This document shows positions 25,501-34,924 of a DNA stretch of 64,000 bases, piece by piece. The stretch lies in NCBI GenBank assembly GCA_030248215.1, contig JASANG010001699.1, forward strand, positions 22,827-86,826, written 5' to 3'. The notes beneath the pieces are model-generated. The model saw only the letters and a program-made list of their open reading frames with translations. It was not told where the DNA came from and searched no databases. Made by a program: the position numbers and the translations under genes. The first letter of the stretch is position 1, and each line of letters starts with the position of its first letter. The stretch is from Enoplolaimus lenunculus (taxonomy: Eukaryota > Nematoda > Enoplea > Enoplida > Thoracostomopsidae).

Positions 25501-28500
25501 CTGGCGGTCTACTGAACGTTCAACTCTGTACTGCGGCAAGTTGCAGCGAATGATTTATCAAGTGTTTCACTTTTTGAAACAAACTTTTTTCGGTCCCAAT
25601 AACGGGCTTAGGCTTTCGCTGCACTGAAAATCGAATTTTTCCAAAATTCAAATTTAGGTGCGGAATGATAATGAGGTTGGTGTAAGCGATAATTTTAAAA
25701 TTGAAACATTTTCGAGGAACGCAAGCCGGTTAGATGCTCGACAAGGTATCAGACAAAATTTAGCGCTAAAGCAATATATGTTAATTGCATATATATAATG
25801 TATAATATATAATTAAATATAAATATATATGTATATATATAATCTACTCAATCATACTAAATTCGATCTATTCGGCTAAAATCAAACTAAAACCAAAACG
25901 TGCCTCATTTTCGTATATTTTAATATATGTTGCTTATTTAATTTACCGTAGAGTATGAAGTAAAATTGATTTCACTTTCATATGTTACGAAGTACGGAAC
26001 TGTAAGCAAGCGTAGAAATAAAGGAAATTAAAAATCAATCATAGAATGATATTTTTATTAGAATAAACACTACTACTTAACGTAATTTCTCATGTCTGCC
26101 AGTTCCGACAAAACGATGCGTCAGATTGTTTGCTGTTTTTTGTTAAAGGCTCAAGGAAGACAAGTCCCCCAAAACAAGGATAAATCACAAGCATAATCAC
26201 AAGGACGTTGACGTACTCTCACAACGAGGGGCATAGCCAGGATGCTTAAAAAGATGGAGTACGGTCTATGCTAATTTTGGAGAAAAATTACCGAAAACCA
26301 TTGAAAAACCCCACAGAGCGTGAAGTTTACACCCTAAAACTAGCATCCTAGCTGCCCCTCGCTATGTTCATGGACACATATTGCTTTGCAGTGAAGCTTT
26401 GCACATTAGGCAACAAACAAATATTTGTGCAATTTTGCATAAAAGGGCAAAAATTATATCCGGATGCAAAGTGAAAATATTGTTTTTAAACTAACAACTA
26501 AACTTATATTTACTCCAAATATTATCTTTTTTCACTCAAAATTAAGTTACCCCCAATCGGGTTTTCTGTTCAAGTCGTATTTGGCAAAGCGTCACGGCGA
26601 AAAATAGTTTGTTTTAATAGAAAAATTTAAAATACTGCATTAAATGGTGTAAAAAATTTCAAATTTAAAACATTTTTGCAACCACAAAAACGTTGCTTAC
26701 TTGACTTCTTCTTCAGCTTCGGCCTCCTCTTCTTCTTCAGAACTGAAAAAAGAAAGTTCACAAAAATTAATTTTAAAAACTGAATTAAATATATTCTACA
26801 GTGCTAACAATAATGATTTTCAGTTTGATTTTTCAGTCGTTATATATGCTTAGTCTATTCTCAAAATGGCCAATACAAGATTTATAAGGAAAACTGCACA
26901 AAATTGCAATTTCGTGCAGTTATAACTAGTGAAAATGCAGGACATAAAAATTATTTGGTTCGATAAACCCATACACCACGGTCTCGAATATCAGAATAGT
27001 CTCATACACTGGACAATGAGAGTGAGGACTTGAACGACAATTTGCAGACAAAAACATGTTCCATAACCTATTACATTAAATTCTTGAGTGCACTCCACCA
27101 ATGTATAGAATAGGGCCGTAACAGTGCTAAAAGCATATTCGTAAGCCTATACCTAAGCCTACGTGTAAGGATGAGCTTATATGCAAGCCTTAGCCTCAGC
27201 AAAAAATTGTCTAAAACTTAAGCTTACTCTATTGTAGTCGCACAGAAAAACGTTCCGCCGCTGCTTTTTACATGTACCGAATGCTCTAAAAACTACTTAT
27301 GAGCATGTGGACACACCTATAGTCGGATACGCTCACTGCATACTATGCAAATTTGTAAATCTTGTTATGATTCGATAATGTAGTGTCAAATATAAAGTAC
27401 GAATTGCTTGCAAATTGGCAAAATTTAGCAATTTCCAATTATGTGAGTTATAGGCAGTAATTTGAATATGTTTCCATCAAAATATAAGATGCAACATTGT
27501 CAATCTGTACAACATTGAATGTCAATGCTTGTTCGAACACTGGTTTACGGTATTTTTTTGAAGGCTGACTGCAGTTTAATGTCTCACAGCGGTTGCACCG
27601 CAGCTGCGCGCCGCACAGAGGAACAATTGCTTGGTTAACCGATACGAAACGTTTATCAAAAAACGCCATTACAAACACTGAGAGTAGCTGCTGTTTGATC
27701 TTCTACGTTATAATTGATTTGCTAAATCTGTCGGTGACGTTTGTTCCCAACAAAAAATAAAATTTTGCTAAAAATATTAATTTGTCCAGCAATAGATATT
27801 TCGGCAAGTAGTGATTTGATCGAATGTTGTTTCGGTTTAAGAGTATTGCGTTCGTTCAATTTTCCAAGCAATTGCTGCTCTGTACTCTCGCCAAGCAAAA
27901 ATTTTGTGGTCAATGTTATACAGACTGACAAATGACATCATATTGAACGATGACAGCGTATTGTTTTGATTTGACAGTTGTTCTGAGTTGTTTTAGGTTT
28001 GTAGTTATCCTTGGAGACTTCGGAAACCGTTGTGTAGACTTGAAATTTGATGATATCAACGTTTGGAAACGTTGGAATATTATAAATTTCAGATTAAGTA
28101 TTACTGCTATTTTTTGATTTGGTTTTGCATATGCTGTACTTAATAGCTTGAAGTACAATTTGATAATGTGTGGCCATTATGTATTTTTGGGCGTTTCGTA
28201 GCGGCAACCAAGCCATTGTTCATCTGCTGGCCGCCTTGACTGGGACTTATTACCGAAACCATCCGCAAGGTATACCAGCATTTTCATACGTTTGTTCAAT
28301 TTTGTACAGATTTGACATGACGTTGTGAAGTAGTTTAGCTTGCCTGGATTGTATTGTTTCCGCTCACACCGGTACCATTGCTTGTATCCTGTGTTTATCT
28401 GGTTGAAGCTGTCAACGAAATGTTGAACCAAAATAGCGAATTTAGGTTTCTGGTTTTGATCACAGGTTCGTCTTCGCGTGTTTCGCATATTCGCTGGCTA

Positions 28501-31500
28501 TATTTGTTTTTGTCTGTAGGTTTGATTGATTGCAATTATTTTATTGTTTTTGGTTAGTTCAGTTGTCGGCAATTCTGTCTGTTTACCAAAATCATTACCT
28601 AAAATTGTTCGGTGATTTGCGAGTTATGTTGATTTAAAATCAATTTGTCAAATAAATATTGTCTCGTTTGTCAACAGTAATTATAGTCAAAAATACGATT
28701 TACTAGCACACAGCCGGTGTCGCGGCAACGGCAGTACGCCGCCACCGCGGGCACCATCGTTTTTTCGATCCGGACCGAAACGAATTTGCTGACGCAACAG
28801 CGGCGCTTGTCGCTCCATAGTTTTCCCACGCTCGACGCGCGTGCCCTACGCCAAACGAAGGCCCTCGATGAACGCAGTGTGAGTCGATTTTAACGACTCG
28901 ACCGTGCGAGCGTTGCTCGACTTTTTTCAAATGAACTCCAAACAGCCCTGATCGTGATTTTACCAGCTGATAACTGCCACTGCGATTGTCGTCAATTACA
29001 ACATTTCCATTCATCTCTAAATGCATCGTTGGAAACTGTTGCGCAGCTCCAGGTCGAGTTTGGCCGTGTGACGCGTGTGGAATTTGCAACGAAAGCTCGC
29101 CGGACATATTTGGAGGTCGTATCGCTCCAGATGGCGGCAATCCTCCTGGCTGGTTCCCGAGTACGACGCGTGATCTGTTCAACGGTGGTGGCCATCGATT
29201 CGTCGGCGACTTACTGCGACGTCTATAGCGATCTGTGTCGCCACAATAGCTTCGATACGTTTTATAGTCAGCCCCACGCGACACCGATAAGCGACGTAAT
29301 ATGTTCCGTTGTATGATCACGAATTCTGGCACGTCTTGTGTACCAGCCGACCTCAGTTCCGACTCCTTGAAAGCGGATGGTCGTCGTCGCTGTATCAATA
29401 CCGGCATTACAGTGTCTCCGTCATCAGAGGTAGGCGGAAATTTAGCCGCACCATTGGTGTTAAATATCAACCGAATCAAAGTGGCGTCTTCGTGTCGACG
29501 TCGTGGACGCAGCTTATACTGTGGTCGTGGAAGGTGTGGTGCAGCCATATCACTAGGCTCTAAATCGATTTTAAACGTAGGCGATCGCGGGGGTAGCGAC
29601 GAAAGCTGTGCCCGCAGTTTATGATCAATGGCAACATTGCATGGCTTATCAGCGGAGAACTTTTTCATTATTCGGTCCAGCGTTGAACGTTGGGGTCGGA
29701 ATGTTGCTGAACAACTCGTTAGCAATCGCAATGGTGCAGTACCGGTCGCATTCTGCGAATGACACTGCAAGCTACAGCGGGCTGAATCGTGGGATACTGT
29801 AGTGTCTAACTGGCAATCTAGTGTGGGTCGATGTTCAACGTTTACCGAGACAGGCTCCCGAAGAAATTTAGGCTCAAGCTGAGCGTGGTCTGCGGTACTT
29901 AGGACGCAATGAATACAAAAATGTGAGCCAATACCGCGTTTTGACATTAAAAAGTTATGGTTAATTTGTTCAAAAGTTAGCCTACGAGCTTTAAATCGTT
30001 TCAGTAGCGCAAGTGTGTGACTACTTGCAAAACAAGCTTCCAGCGAGTGCTCGACAGGGTTTTTTGCAACTTCAACTTCTAAGTTGGTTTCTTCAAAGTT
30101 CAATCGAACACAAACCGGTTGAATGGTGACTGTAAGCTCAAAATATTCAGCAATTTCAACAGTGGCGTTTACTCGACGTTTCGTATTTGCCGAGTCATTC
30201 AATGTAAAACTTATATCGCAAGTTGTGTCTTTGTTAGCGTCATAGCACTCAAAGTGGGCTAGTATGGTCGAAATTTTTTGATTAATCGGTATTGTTTTTT
30301 CGAAATTCTTCATCGAGTCAGCGTACAAATGTTTACTGAAGTGTAACTGCACCTCAGTAGATTCAAAATGCAACTTGGGTTCTCGAATTTTAAATTCAAT
30401 CAAAAAGTTTAAAATCTCGCAACCAATTTGAATACTTGAACTTTCAGTATTTTTGCACGAACTTTTATGAAATGCTTGTTCAAGCTCAATTTGTGCTGCA
30501 GTCTCGTCTGACAGTCGTCTCGATGCTCTGTACATGCGATTACGAAGTCGTAGCGATTCTGGAGACATATCGCGAAGCAGTCGCGTTAAAAATGGAAACT
30601 TTCCTGTCACGTCTTCAGTGTCGGAATGCTGTTTTAGTGTCACCAAGTCTTCGTTGATTTGTGACAGTACTCCAGGGTTTATGCGGACACTGGGATCACT
30701 AAACGGCCAGCCTAGTTGACCGCCGGATCCCCGTCTTCCAGCAGGACTGCCACTAGCTCTATCTCGAGATGAGGGCACACTTACATCTGCGATAATCGTT
30801 TTGATAATATCAAATTCACCAGTTCGAACGGGCAGAGCGGTGATACTAGCATGCTGCGTCTCAGAGCTCCAAGGCGTACCTTGTTGGCTAGGTGACTTCA
30901 GCGGCGGACTTGTCATGTGAAACCCAGGCGCAGCAGGCTCGAGCACAGCTGGAGCTACAGGTCCTGGCAGCGGTCCTTGAAATGCAGGGGTCGCGTCCGC
31001 CGGTACAATGCAATGGCTGGCAGTTTTGAACCCTCCTAACTCCGCTGAAGAAGTCCCGGCCGCTGTTCCTGGTTTAGAGTCGTCTTGTTGTTTACTTTTA
31101 TACGCTTTTAGAAAATCATGTGAAGACATTGGCTGTTGGCTAGCGGCTTGTGGCGTATACTTGGCTAACTCGTAACCTCCTACGGTTGCTTGGCTTGTCG
31201 TATGGTACCCGTATCCAGAGCTCGTACCTAATAACCCGGATGGTTCATCGTCGAATGACCTTGTCACAGATCTGCGTAACTGACTTGACCCGCTAATCGC
31301 GCTCGACGACGGCAGAAGGCGCGACTTGGAAAGCTGTGAGGACGTCGCTGACGAAGTCGGTAAACTCGACAAAAAACTGCCTTTTGATATCACATTACGT
31401 TGATTTCCACCACCACTTGCGTATCGGCTTGCTCCAGTTGTTGTGGCTCTATCGGATCGTAGCAAACTACTGGCTCCTCCTGATAGACCAGGATTTGTTA

Positions 31501-32782
31501 GCGAATAGCTTGATGAGTGACCACGGTAGCTACCCATACTGCTTTGTTAATTTATCATCAAAGCAGACCGTTCAGTTTGCGCTTATGGTGCAGTTTCGTT
31601 GTCATCGTTAGTCTCTGGAGACGTAAATTCTGCTAATATATGAGTCGATTGAACTGTAAAGATTGCTAGTGCAATAAAGCATGCATAAAAATTGCTACCA
31701 ATTGCAATCGTGGCTCAAAACAAATGGGTGAAATATTTTGTTTATGCTTACGTGCTGCTTTGTCACAACGTTTTATGAATCAATTGCGAAGTTTCACAAG
31801 ACGAAACGTTAACAAACACTAAGTTTATATACGAGGATTTAAACTTACAGGTTGATGCTAAACATGGGTCCATGCAAAAATCAGGCGCGGAACATTTTTC
31901 TGTGGGACTATAGAATAGAGTAAGCTTAAGCTTTAGACTATTTTTTCCTTGGCTTAGGCTTCGGCTTAGGCTTAGGCTTAGGCTTAGGCTTAGGAATAAA
32001 CTCATTCCTGCGCTTAGGCTTAGGCTTAGGCTTAGGCTTAGGCATATGGATATGCTTTTAACAGTGTTCCGCCCCTGTTCTTTACATTGGCCGCAAAAGT
32101 TGAAAATATTCAAAAAATAGCAAATTATATGAAAAAAGTTTCACAATTTAACGTTGTATATGACTATAAAAATTATCTTAAAAACTTAAGTTATTAAGCC
32201 TGACGATGCATGCACGGTAGATGTATGATTTTATTTTTTTACAGCTGTTTCTGATCTACAATCGCTCGATTGCCGACACTTTTCTTCAATTAGCTTTTAC
32301 TCCAAGTGTTCAGTTAAGTTTTTTTTGGCCCATGTAAAGATCAGGGGCGGAACGTTTTTCTGTGGGACTAGAAAAGAGTAACCTTAAGCTTAAGACAATT
32401 TTTTTGCATGACTTAGGCTTAGGTTGTGAAATATGCTCATTCTTACGCTTAGGATTAGGCTAAGGCTTACGCTTAAGAATATGCTTATAACAGTGTTCCG
32501 CCCCTGTTGTTCACATTGGTCAGTTTCGTTTTAATTTTGGCTAAGGTCAAACGTTTTTAATAACGCTTTTAGTCTATACGAATGAGAAATTTTACGGCAA
32601 CTCTACAATGGCAACAAAACTTACTTTCCCACAAATCTGAGCATTTTTAAGTCTGAATTAAGACATCGAGTTAAATTCGAACTCTCGGCGTAACTTATCT
32701 CTCAGCAACCCGGCAAAAAAATAAACTAGAAAATATATTATAGTTTTGATAAAATCACTTACTAGTGTTCTTCGTCAGACAT
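13518..32782 (-). CDS. TnT: Troponin T, 15 coding exons
   Basis: Tropomyosin-binding subunit of troponin on the muscle thin filament. Exons: 32763-32782, 26701-26742, 25250-25288, 22563-22577, 22216-22279, 21861-21977, 21223-21309, 20722-20880, 19916-20038, 18906-19004, 18421-18491, 17880-17901, 16763-16843, 14561-14752, 13518-13532. The lengths sum to 1146 nt, giving 381 residues, with all phases consistent. Order: acidic start [19 protein letters not shown]; Lys/Pro linker; charged helix ([31 protein letters not shown]); [16 protein letters not shown]; the conserved helix [20 protein letters not shown] with [10 protein letters not shown] and [10 protein letters not shown] (residues about 223-278); then [35 protein letters not shown] and a short EEAPAE end. 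It lacks the long C-terminal poly-Glu tail of some troponin Ts. The small exons at 26701, 25250 and 22563 are phase-symmetric, so they could be alternatively spliced. The 6-kb first coding intron holds another long open frame. Confidence 0.95.
14131..14243 (-). mobile_element. Family B element, right end lost
   Basis: Starts GCCAATGTTACTTTTAGG, then GTAACGATAGATTCAGCGTATT, four GCCTAA units, an A-rich tract and a spacer ending CTCTTTTATAG, where it is truncated before the right terminus. It lies in the last troponin T intron. Confidence 0.75.
15234..15450 (+). mobile_element. Family B element with two TTAGGC arrays
   Basis: Termini GGCCGGTGTTACTTTAAGGG and CCCCTAAAAGTAGCATTGGC are inverted copies. 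Two TTAGGC blocks lie inside (about 15318-15364 and 15388-15408), separated by AATACGCTTTGTTTGCAACG. It lies in the troponin T intron between the exons at 16763 and 14561. Confidence 0.85.
15646..15839. mobile_element. Family C foldback element
   Basis: ACTGCAAAAAATGGTGAGT at the left, inverted as ACTCACCATTTTTCGCAGT at the right. The inner arms are also inverted (AGGCTTTCCCGGACTACAC against GTGTAGTCCGGAAAAGCCT; AAATTCGACTCCGCCAGAG against the GCGGAGTCGAATTTT arm). The 194-bp element can fold almost end to end. It lies in a troponin T intron, and a second copy is at 25017-25225. Confidence 0.85.
17049..17214 (+). mobile_element. Family A element
   Basis: Left end GGCCCATATAAAAATCAAGGG with GCGGAGCG, then TTTTTCTGTAGGACTAGAATAG; right end TTCCGCCCCTGTTCTTTACA followed by TTGGCC. 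Short TTAGGC-type array around 17140-17160. It lies between troponin T exons 17880-17901 and 16763-16843. Confidence 0.85.
19125..19334 (-). mobile_element. Family A element
   Basis: GGCCAATGTAACGAACAG at the left; GTTCCGCTCGTGATCTTTAC then ACGCGCC at the right. Two GCCTAA blocks (about 19172-19204 and 19224-19240), the A-rich tract and TAGTCCCACAGAAAAACG follow the family order. Intronic in troponin T. Confidence 0.85.
19590..19837. repeat. Foldback repeat, arms of about 110 bp
   Basis: The left arm, from TATACTTCAAATTTAG through GAAAGCTTTCGTAAAGGTGT and CGTTTCGTAATGTTTATCAT, is inverted on the right as ATGATAAACATTACGAAACG, ACACCTTTACGAAAGCTTTC and CAAGTATA. Only about a dozen bases (CAACAAATTTA) separate the arms. 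It sits in a troponin T intron 79 bp from the exon at 19916-20038. I found no second copy in the window. Confidence 0.85.
20188..20383 (+). mobile_element. Family B element
   Basis: GGCCCATGTTACTTTAAGGG and CCTTAAAGTAACATTGGCC as inverted termini, with CGTCCAGGTTTCTGGTGGG next to the left end, a degenerate TTAGGC array and AATACGTTTAATCTACTGTTA next to the right end. Intronic in troponin T. Confidence 0.85.
20959..21010 (+). mobile_element. Family A right-end fragment
   Basis: Only the right end of family A is present: CTTAGGAATATGCTTTTAC, CTGTTACGGCCTTGTTCTAT and ACATTTGCC. It lies in the troponin T intron between exons 21223-21309 and 20722-20880. Confidence 0.6.
23581..23794 (+). mobile_element. 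Family A element with two TTAGGC blocks
   Basis: Left end GGTCCACGTTAACATCAGGG then GCGGAGAG; right end TTCCGCACCTGTTATTTACA then TTGGCC. Two TTAGGC blocks are split by AATATGCTCATTGTTGCGC. Intronic in troponin T. Confidence 0.85.
24108..24280 (-). mobile_element. Family A element truncated by a foldback element
   Basis: GCCAATGTGAAGAAAAGGGAC at the left, two GCCTAA-like blocks and the AAAAAATGAGTCTAAAGC segment. The right terminus is missing and a GC-rich palindrome begins 20 bp later, which suggests that the second element interrupted this one. Confidence 0.75.
24301..24549. mobile_element. Family D GC-rich foldback element
   Basis: Ends GTTGCGCTATACT and AGTATAGCGCAAC are exact inverted copies. 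The interior is built of CGTACGG, GGCGCCGT and GACGGACGG motifs that pair across a centre near 24430. Its GC content stands out from the AT-rich intron around it. Poorer relatives are at 33210-33392 and 62849-62945, and a possible one begins at about 43125. Confidence 0.8.
25017..25225. mobile_element. Family C foldback element next to a troponin T exon
   Basis: ACTGCAAAAAATGGTTAGAG at the left and CTCACCATTTTTTGCAGT at the right, with inverted inner arms (CTCCGCCAGAGTCAA against CTCTGGCGGAGTC). It is the same family as 15646-15839. It ends 24 bp from the 5' splice site of the troponin T exon 25250-25288. Confidence 0.85.
26225..26361. mobile_element. Small inverted-repeat element (CGAGGGGCATAGCCAGGATG)
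   Basis: CGAGGGGCATAGCCAGGATGC at the left is inverted as GCATCCTAGCTGCCCCTCG at the right, with about 95 bp between. It lies in the troponin T intron between exons 26701-26742 and 25250-25288. A related string, GACATAGCCAGGATTTG, occurs near 15123. Confidence 0.7.
27096..27278 (-). mobile_element. Family A element
   Basis: CCACCAATGTATAGAATAGGG at the left and GTTCCGCCGCTGCTTTTTACA then TGTACC at the right. GCCTA-type hexamers are decayed, and the segment AAACTTAAGCTTACTCTATTG is retained. It lies in the first coding intron of troponin T. Confidence 0.75.
27280..28702. other. Intron stretch downstream of the 944-codon frame, no gene recognised
   Basis: Part of the first coding intron of troponin T and possibly the 3' flank of the minus-strand frame at 28703-31537. 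Minus-strand frames of 60-103 codons exist (27448-27678, 27722-27931, 28177-28488) but resemble nothing I know and have no convincing splice pattern. On the plus strand the stretch 27930-28650 is unusually rich in T and G, which may reflect minus-strand transcription or an old repeat. Confidence 0.4.
28703..31537 (-). CDS. Unrecognised 944-residue protein, single long open frame inside the troponin T intron
   Basis: I do not recognise this protein. The frame is uninterrupted for 945 codons in DNA clearly richer in G and C than its surroundings, which is improbable by chance. Seen: an N-terminal Ser/Gly/Thr-rich stretch (residues 1 to about 150, e.g. [19 protein letters not shown]), a Pro/Ala-rich stretch ([15 protein letters not shown]), a charged helical piece ([20 protein letters not shown]), a long central region of alternating hydrophobic residues with several Cys that could be beta-sandwich domains, and Arg-rich basic segments near the C terminus ([22 protein letters not shown]). 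No signal peptide or membrane segment is evident. It has the same orientation as troponin T and lies wholly within the intron between exons 32763-32782 and 26701-26742. It may be a complete intronless gene or one exon of a longer gene; splicing could also remove the last part, which is less protein-like. Confidence 0.65.
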   Translation of the reverse strand: MGSYRGHSSSYSLTNPGLSGGASSLLRSDRATTTGASRYASGGGNQRNVISKGSFLSSLPTSSATSSQLSKSRLLPSSSAISGSSQLRRSVTRSFDDEPSGLLGTSSGYGYHTTSQATVGGYELAKYTPQAASQQPMSSHDFLKAYKSKQQDDSKPGTAAGTSSAELGGFKTASHCIVPADATPAFQGPLPGPVAPAVLEPAAPGFHMTSPPLKSPSQQGTPWSSETQHASITALPVRTGEFDIIKTIIADVSVPSSRDRASGSPAGRRGSGGQLGWPFSDPSVRINPGVLSQINEDLVTLKQHSDTEDVTGKFPFLTRLLRDMSPESLRLRNRMYRASRRLSDETAAQIELEQAFHKSSCKNTESSSIQIGCEILNFLIEFKIREPKLHFESTEVQLHFSKHLYADSMKNFEKTIPINQKISTILAHFECYDANKDTTCDISFTLNDSANTKRRVNATVEIAEYFELTVTIQPVCVRLNFEETNLEVEVAKNPVEHSLEACFASSHTLALLKRFKARRLTFEQINHNFLMSKRGIGSHFCIHCVLSTADHAQLEPKFLREPVSVNVEHRPTLDCQLDTTVSHDSARCSLQCHSQNATGTAPLRLLTSCSATFRPQRSTLDRIMKKFSADKPCNVAIDHKLRAQLSSLPPRSPTFKIDLEPSDMAAPHLPRPQYKLRPRRRHEDATLIRLIFNTNGAAKFPPTSDDGDTVMPVLIQRRRPSAFKESELRSAGTQDVPEFVIIQRNILRRLSVSRGADYKTYRSYCGDTDRYRRRSKSPTNRWPPPLNRSRVVLGNQPGGLPPSGAIRPPNMSGELSLQIPHASHGQTRPGAAQQFPTMHLEMNGNVVIDDNRSGSYQLVKSRSGLFGVHLKKVEQRSHGRVVKIDSHCVHRGPSFGVGHARRAWENYGATSAAVASANSFRSGSKKRWCPRWRRTAVAATPAVC
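31866..32092 (+). mobile_element. Family A element with the cleanest telomere-type array
   Basis: Left end GGTCCATGCAAAAATCAGGCG with GCGGAAC, TTTTTCTGTGGGACTA; right end TGTTCCGCCCCTGTTCTTTA then CATTGGCC. Inside are two near-perfect runs of CTTAGG/TTAGGC units (about 31955-31995 and 32015-32042). It lies between the first troponin T exon and the start of the 944-codon frame, about 330 bp upstream of that frame. Confidence 0.9.
32327..32521 (+). mobile_element. Family A element
   Basis: GGCCCATGTAAAGATCAGGG then GCGGAAC at the left and TGTTCCGCCCCTGTTGTTCA then CATTGG at the right. Almost intact termini, with a decayed TTAGGC array. It lies 242 bp downstream of the first troponin T exon. 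Confidence 0.88.
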
Positions 32783-33209
32783 GTTTGGTTAAAAAATTAA
32801 AATAAAGAAGTCGGTAAATTAAAATGTAATTGCACTGTAAAGCGAGGCTAAAATATAGAATACATTACATGTATTTAAGTGAGTAAAAACACAACTTCTT
32901 TGAAATAAGTTCAACGAACTGAATTTTATGCCCATATTCTCAAATGTGTATAGCACCTATCATCAACGAAACGCACAGTTCCCTGGATTGAACACTGATT
33001 ACTAACTGGTAATATTTAGGCGCTGCACGCTCAGCTGACAAACTCCTATTCTTTCAATATTTATCACAAAATTTTGTATGCTTAACTAAAATGTTTTAGT
33101 AAAGGAAATAAAAAAGAAAAAAAAGAATTATTTTTATAGATAAAAATTGAAAATTTTATAATAAAAAAATCTTAAATTTGTAAAAAAAATCGCAAATCGC
33201 TTGATTAAA

Positions 33210-33392
33210 AGGGAGCCGCTATACTGGTCATCCTTCATCTAAAGGACTGTTGGTCACCGTACGTCCCGGACGTCGCCATCCGTTACATTAGCTATACGCG
33301 TAGTGCGGATGACGAACGCGGCGACGGATGGTTACGGACGACACGGGCAGCGTCGGAAGACATTCAAATTTATGAAAACTATAACGCCACCT
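33210..33392. mobile_element. Family D relative, decayed foldback
   Basis: Begins GGGAGCCGCTATACTGG and ends AACTATAACGCCACC, matching the GCGCTATACT termini of 24301-24549. The interior has inverted CGTCGCCATCCGT against ACGGATGG and CGGATGACGAACG motifs. Confidence 0.6.
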
Positions 33393-34782
33393 ATATGAAT
33401 GCAGTATGAAGTTCTAAAAAGGCAACACTATATAAAACCAGAACAAAAAGTAATAATATGAAACTAATAAGTTTTTAAATTGAAAAAAATCATTAACAAT
33501 GAAACATTTATTCACTCAACCATAGGTTTAAAAATAACCGTCCGAACGTTAAGTAAAACTCCTCAAAAAATCTTCTACACAGCCTTTTCAGCAAAGCATT
33601 AGTTCAAAGCACAAAACCTCGTTTCTGCAATTTGCACAAGTCAGATACGTACGCTCGGTGATGGTGAAAATAGCACTCGATACCTTACACGCAAACCAGA
33701 CCCTACCAAAAATATATTTTACAAGAATTCAGGCCGGTAGCGTTTTGTTGCAGGCACATTTTATGGTTCCAAACCTGGTTAAACAAAGAACAGGGAAAGA
33801 TTTTGATGGAATATAGCGAAATTCGTCTGTATATCGGGCTTGCCTCATATTATAATGTATGCTGAACCAATAACCAAGCATAACACGTACTGTGTAGATT
33901 GTAAGAATAATAGCAGATTTTACTCTCAAGAATGTTCAGCAACTGTAACAATTGCAGCGAATATTGCACAAATTGCTGAGTTTCATTGCAGATAAGTTTA
34001 CAGCGCATCTATACGGTTGAGGCTTAGACGCAACATTTTCGGGTTTGGTATTGCTTGTGAGAGTTGTGCTCGTCAATATAAAATATTTTGTGAGAAATAA
34101 TACGAGAGAGAGTAGGGGTAAACATATATACCTTGGTTAAGTTGAGAATGTATGCTGCTTATTCGTTCCTTAACCATTAAAGAATTTTTTTTCGATGTGG
34201 GCTTTCTTTATGAGGATTCAGGTTTTAAAAGATTCGCGAATACCCAAACGCATCGATATGCTTGTGTTTAAGTTTCAAAATATGGCAAAGACTGCAAAGC
34301 GTTTGCACCAAAAATAATGTATAGGTAAACCAGAACCAAAAAAATAGAGCTTGAATTGTATATTGGCGACGAATGAAAAGATGACTGTAACGGAAATCAC
34401 AAAAGCAAACCCTAACGCGTTATTGTTTTATAAAACTGTAATTTTTCCAAAAATGTATTGCCGAGTATAGTTTGCCAGAACAACTTGTAACTTGAACCAA
34501 AAAAAGAAAAGTGAACCCCTGGTTTAAGAAAATTTTAACCAAATAAAGCACAAAAATGGCAGGGACTGGGCAAATAAGCTAACAGGTTTACGCCGTATAG
34601 CAGCGCTGTAAACACAGTAATTCTCACACCAAGCCAATGAAATTTGAGCAGATCACAGGTTAGGCCTGAGGTCAACTATGCTGCCTGTGACCTGTCAATT
34701 AATTTTTCAAGCTTTAGTTTTTGTATATGGAAATTCAGCTTGATATATGCAAACACCTGAAAATGTATATGAGTACTAGTCT

Positions 34783-34924
34783 GGCTAATGTTACTTTAAG
34801 GGGCGAAGCAATAGATTATGCGTATTCCTAAGCCTAAGCCTAAGCCTAACCCTAAGCAAAAAATGTAATTTAAAATCTAAATTTACTTTTTTATAGGCCC
34901 ACCAGAAACCTGGACGCCCCTTAA
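34783..34924 (-). mobile_element. Family B element, right end truncated
   Basis: GGCTAATGTTACTTTAAGGGG at the left, GCGTATTCCTAAGCC leading into four GCCTAA-type units, the A-rich tract, TTATAGGCCCACCAGAAACC and TGGACGCCCCTTAATG, where the right terminus breaks off. Confidence 0.8.

Noticed and set aside
28177-28488. 103-codon minus-strand frame downstream of the 944-codon frame
   Set aside because: It has protein-like passages, but no similarity I know, no clear splice sites and no sign of being joined to the upstream frame. Left as undecided rather than called a gene.
31950-32042. TTAGGC runs as a true telomere or chromosome end
   Set aside because: Arrays are short, interrupted, found in both orientations and enclosed by inverted termini with unique genes on both sides, so they are internal.
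31763-32113. 116-codon minus-strand frame with Ser-Leu repeats
   Set aside because: Translation of the TTAGGC array in the family A element at 31866-32092.
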